A DNA stretch of 64,000 nucleotides from Bacteroidales bacterium UBA5197 (GTDB lineage: Bacteria; Bacteroidota; Bacteroidia; Bacteroidales; Lentimicrobiaceae). Below are positions 61,862 to 64,000 of this stretch, in pieces. The first letter of the stretch is position 1, and each line of letters opens with the position of its first letter. The notes under the pieces were generated by a model. It was not told the DNA's origin, searched no databases, and worked only from the letters and a program-made list of their open reading frames with translations. Position numbers and translations under genes: made by a program. The stretch spans positions 6,745-70,744 of the forward strand of contig DHVX01000071.1 of NCBI GenBank assembly GCA_002412885.1, read 5' to 3'.

Positions 61862-63488
61862 AAAGGGGAATTGCAAAATAGAAAACAGAACCTTTTCCAA
61901 CACTGCTCTCTACCCATATTTTCCCACCCAGCATTTCCACATAGGCTTTTGCTATTGCCAATCCAAGTCCTGCTCCTTGTTTCGCCATTTTGTCGTCTAT
62001 ATCAGCCTGAATAAAACGCTCAAAAATCGCTGACTGCCGTCCGGGCTCAATTCCCATTCCGGTATCTTTAACATAAAATTCTGCAAACCCGGCCTTTGCA
62101 TCAAAACCAAATTCAATCGAACCATTGTCGGTGTATTTTATCGCATTCTTTATGAGGTTCTTAAAAATTATCTGAAATTTATTCGGATCGGTCTTTATTA
62201 TGGTTTTTGATGAAAGGGGTGTCGTTTTCAATGAAAAGTTTAAGTCTTTTGCTTCTGTTTCGGGTTTAAAGTAAGTAAATAGATACTCCATCTGATCATT
62301 GACATCTATGTCTTTCAGGTCTAATTCCATTATACCGGATTCAATTTTTGAAATACAGACGATATCATCAATTATGCTGAGCATACGCGCACCGCTCACC
62401 TTAATGCTTTCAAGGTAGTTTTGCTGCAGCTCCTCCGGTAATTCCTGCTCCTGAAGCAACTCAGCAAAGCCCAGTATCCCATTCATGGGGGTACGGATTT
62501 CGTGTGACATATTCTGTAGAAATATAGTCTTAAGTCTGTCGCTTTCTTCGGCTCTTTGCCTTGCAATAATCAAATCGCTGTTTTGCTGATTTAGAATCCT
62601 GGTTTTTGCATTTACCTTATAATTAAGTATAAATGTAAATAACAGAAATATGGTTAAACCTGAGATCAATAAGGCAATCAACACTTTCAGGTAGTCGGGT
62701 ATTGCAGTCTTTCCTTTTCTGAACCATTTGAGCAATGAAGCATAATAGTCTGATTGCAGGTCATTTTTCAGCAGTGAAATATTCTTGTCGAACATCTCAA
62801 TAATGCGATGATCGGTACTATTTGAAAAGGCAAAATGCAATTCAGAAAGCTGTAATATGATGCCCGAAGGCACCACTTCGTCATCACACAACTCAGAAAA
62901 ATAAAAGAAGCGGTTTGCAACCAGCGCATCTATTTTACCTTCTTTTAGTGCTTCAACCGACTTATAGTAGCTTTCGTAAGCATGGATATGATAATCAATA
63001 TTGAAATTATTCTTCAAATCAAGTTTCAAATAATCTTCCTGACTCGAGGCTTTTAATACACCAATACGTTTGTTGTTTAAATCTGTGATTTTACTGATTT
63101 CAGAACCCTTTTTGGAAAAAACTTCCAACCATGAACCCAACACAGGCATACTGAAATTAAAGAGTGAATCCCGGGAATCTGAATATGCCATATCGGGCAG
63201 TATATCAATCTCCTGCTTTTCAAGCATGGAATATAATGCTGACCAACTCCCCTCGATAAATTCAACCTGCAGATCTTCGCTTCTGGAAATAGAGTTGATG
63301 ATGTCAATAAATATTCCATCCGGTTCCCCGGCTTTATTGATAAATATTTTCGGATGATTGTCATATACCCCTACTTTCAGTATCCTGGATTTAATCTCAT
63401 TCTGAGACATTGCAAGCAAGTGACACGCAAAGAAAACAACAATCAGAATTATTGATTTTCTTGTGTATTTATGGCCATTATTCATCAT
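61860..63488 (-). CDS. Sensor histidine kinase with periplasmic solute-binding-like domain
   Basis: This is a 542-residue protein from the ATG at 63488. The longer frame adds 30 cysteine-rich residues and is less likely. A signal-like helix (SIILIVVFFACHLLA) is followed by an SBP_bac_3-like domain (about 35-258; LKVGVYDNHPKIFINKAGEP, then FIDIINSI). One membrane helix (267-288) leads to HisKA with the phosphoacceptor His329 (NMSHEIRTPMNGILGF) and a HATPase (N box LIKNAIKYTD, DTGMGIEP, GLGLAIAK). There is no receiver domain. Its regulator partner is not in the window. The stop codon is inside a dispersed repeat. Confidence 0.88.
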   Translation of the reverse strand: MMNNGHKYTRKSIILIVVFFACHLLAMSQNEIKSRILKVGVYDNHPKIFINKAGEPDGIFIDIINSISRSEDLQVEFIEGSWSALYSMLEKQEIDILPDMAYSDSRDSLFNFSMPVLGSWLEVFSKKGSEISKITDLNNKRIGVLKASSQEDYLKLDLKNNFNIDYHIHAYESYYKSVEALKEGKIDALVANRFFYFSELCDDEVVPSGIILQLSELHFAFSNSTDHRIIEMFDKNISLLKNDLQSDYYASLLKWFRKGKTAIPDYLKVLIALLISGLTIFLLFTFILNYKVNAKTRILNQQNSDLIIARQRAEESDRLKTIFLQNMSHEIRTPMNGILGFAELLQEQELPEELQQNYLESIKVSGARMLSIIDDIVCISKIESGIMELDLKDIDVNDQMEYLFTYFKPETEAKDLNFSLKTTPLSSKTIIKTDPNKFQIIFKNLIKNAIKYTDNGSIEFGFDAKAGFAEFYVKDTGMGIEPGRQSAIFERFIQADIDDKMAKQGAGLGLAIAKAYVEMLGGKIWVESSVGKGSVFYFAIPL

Positions 63489-63894
63489 GTAGAAGTTTTT
63501 TTTACAGCAGGTACAGCAAAATACAAAAGCACGGTTTAAATTTCCTTTTTGTGATTCATCGCATGGTAAAAACACCAATCATAAGGCACTTCAAATATAT
63601 GTATTTTAGCCCACAACATCTAAGCAATTAAAACATTGCAAAAACACGCTCAACCATTTTAAGTATGGCTTTGCCGGCCAACACCAACACTCAAATTGAA
63701 TATCTGTTACAAATTCTGCAGTTCACGCGCGTCCTCTGACGGGTGTTGTAACTCTACACGAATTTTTAACAACTCATCCGCCGCTCATGCGCATCTGCTC
63801 ACACCCATCTGCTCACACCCCACCGCTCACGCGCGTCCCCTGACGCGTTTATTAAACGCTTAAATTATTATCTCTTGACAAGGCGTTAAAAAGC
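63489..63894. other. Intergenic region with short repeats
   Basis: This region contains CTGACGCGT-type short repeats (63740, 63830), a GCGCGTCC pair and TCTGCTCACACCCA repeated near 63795. I see no coding frame with protein-like character. Confidence 0.4.
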
Positions 63895-63978
63895 GGAATT
63901 GCAACCGAGGCCTCATCAGCAGACGAGCCCTCCAATTAGGGCCGGCCCAGCGAAGCTAAATTCCGCTTAGCCGGGGCT
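63895..63978. repeat. Dispersed GC-rich repeat, copy 2
   Basis: GAATTGCAACCGAGG to CGCTTAGCCGGGGCT, related to 23661-23752, with differences in the middle. Confidence 0.7.
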
Positions 63979-64000
63979 CAGATTTTCAGTATCCGCGGGA

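Noticed and set aside
63410..63631. 73-codon plus-strand frame opposite the kinase N-terminus
   Set aside because: It is a shadow of the kinase signal region with no coding character.

Overview
The window is chromosomal DNA from a member of the Bacteroidota, most likely Bacteroidales-like. The evidence is four secreted proteins with C-terminal type IX secretion (T9SS) sorting domains, several SPII lipoproteins, BACON domains, Bacteroidota-type -7 boxes (TAnnTTTG) and a GT3/GH57/GT4/GDE glycogen cluster. I cannot name the genus.

Positions 1-23,000 are ordinary genome. A four-gene minus-strand glycogen operon (glycogen synthase cut by the window edge, GH57 amylase, GT4 glycosyltransferase, debranching enzyme) is followed by an S9 peptidase, a decayed small gene, a GNAT acetyltransferase, a cupredoxin-BACON-T9SS protein, a beta-helix lipoprotein, sucD, mnmE, an orphan lipoprotein, two more T9SS proteins and a small membrane protein.

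Positions 23,000-57,100 are accessory. From about 24 to 42.5 kb, many small orphan genes, nearly all on the minus strand, are separated by imperfect palindromes of 119-133 bp. These end in AAC...GTT core boxes and have the architecture of integron attC sites. Seven are nearly complete, at 28.4, 29.1, 29.8, 30.8, 37.8, 40.2 and 56.9 kb, and there are additional half sites. No integron integrase is present, so this looks like an attC cluster lacking an integrase. Cargo includes a PIN toxin with an overlapping 51-codon partner, a YcxB-like protein, a Crp-led lipoprotein/hydrolase group, a second alpha/beta hydrolase, an SRAP-fold protein without its catalytic residues, and a proteasome-like Ntn hydrolase.

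Within this region, 44.1-55.3 kb carries an eight-gene minus-strand operon. It has dndC, dndD and dndE (DNA phosphorothioation) followed by five genes that are not the canonical dndFGH set: a large multi-domain DNA-binding protein (RpoA-CTD-like, sigma-4-like and HARE-HTH-like segments), a PLD-helicase, a 71-residue protein, a Rad50-like zinc-hook ATPase and a 163-residue orphan. This is the best candidate for an undescribed system: phosphorothioation with an unusual effector module.

Positions 57,100-64,000 hold a 21-bp tandem repeat encoding a near-perfect heptad coiled coil, an XRE-ImmA/IrrE plus PIN-like toxin-antitoxin pair with a palindromic operator, a helical protein with a carboxypeptidase-regulatory-like tail, and a periplasmic-sensor histidine kinase. 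Dispersed repeats (GAAAAGT minisatellite, hairpin elements, REP-like palindromes) occur at 23-23.8, 31.9-34.3, 55.5, 61.5-61.9 and 63.7-64 kb.
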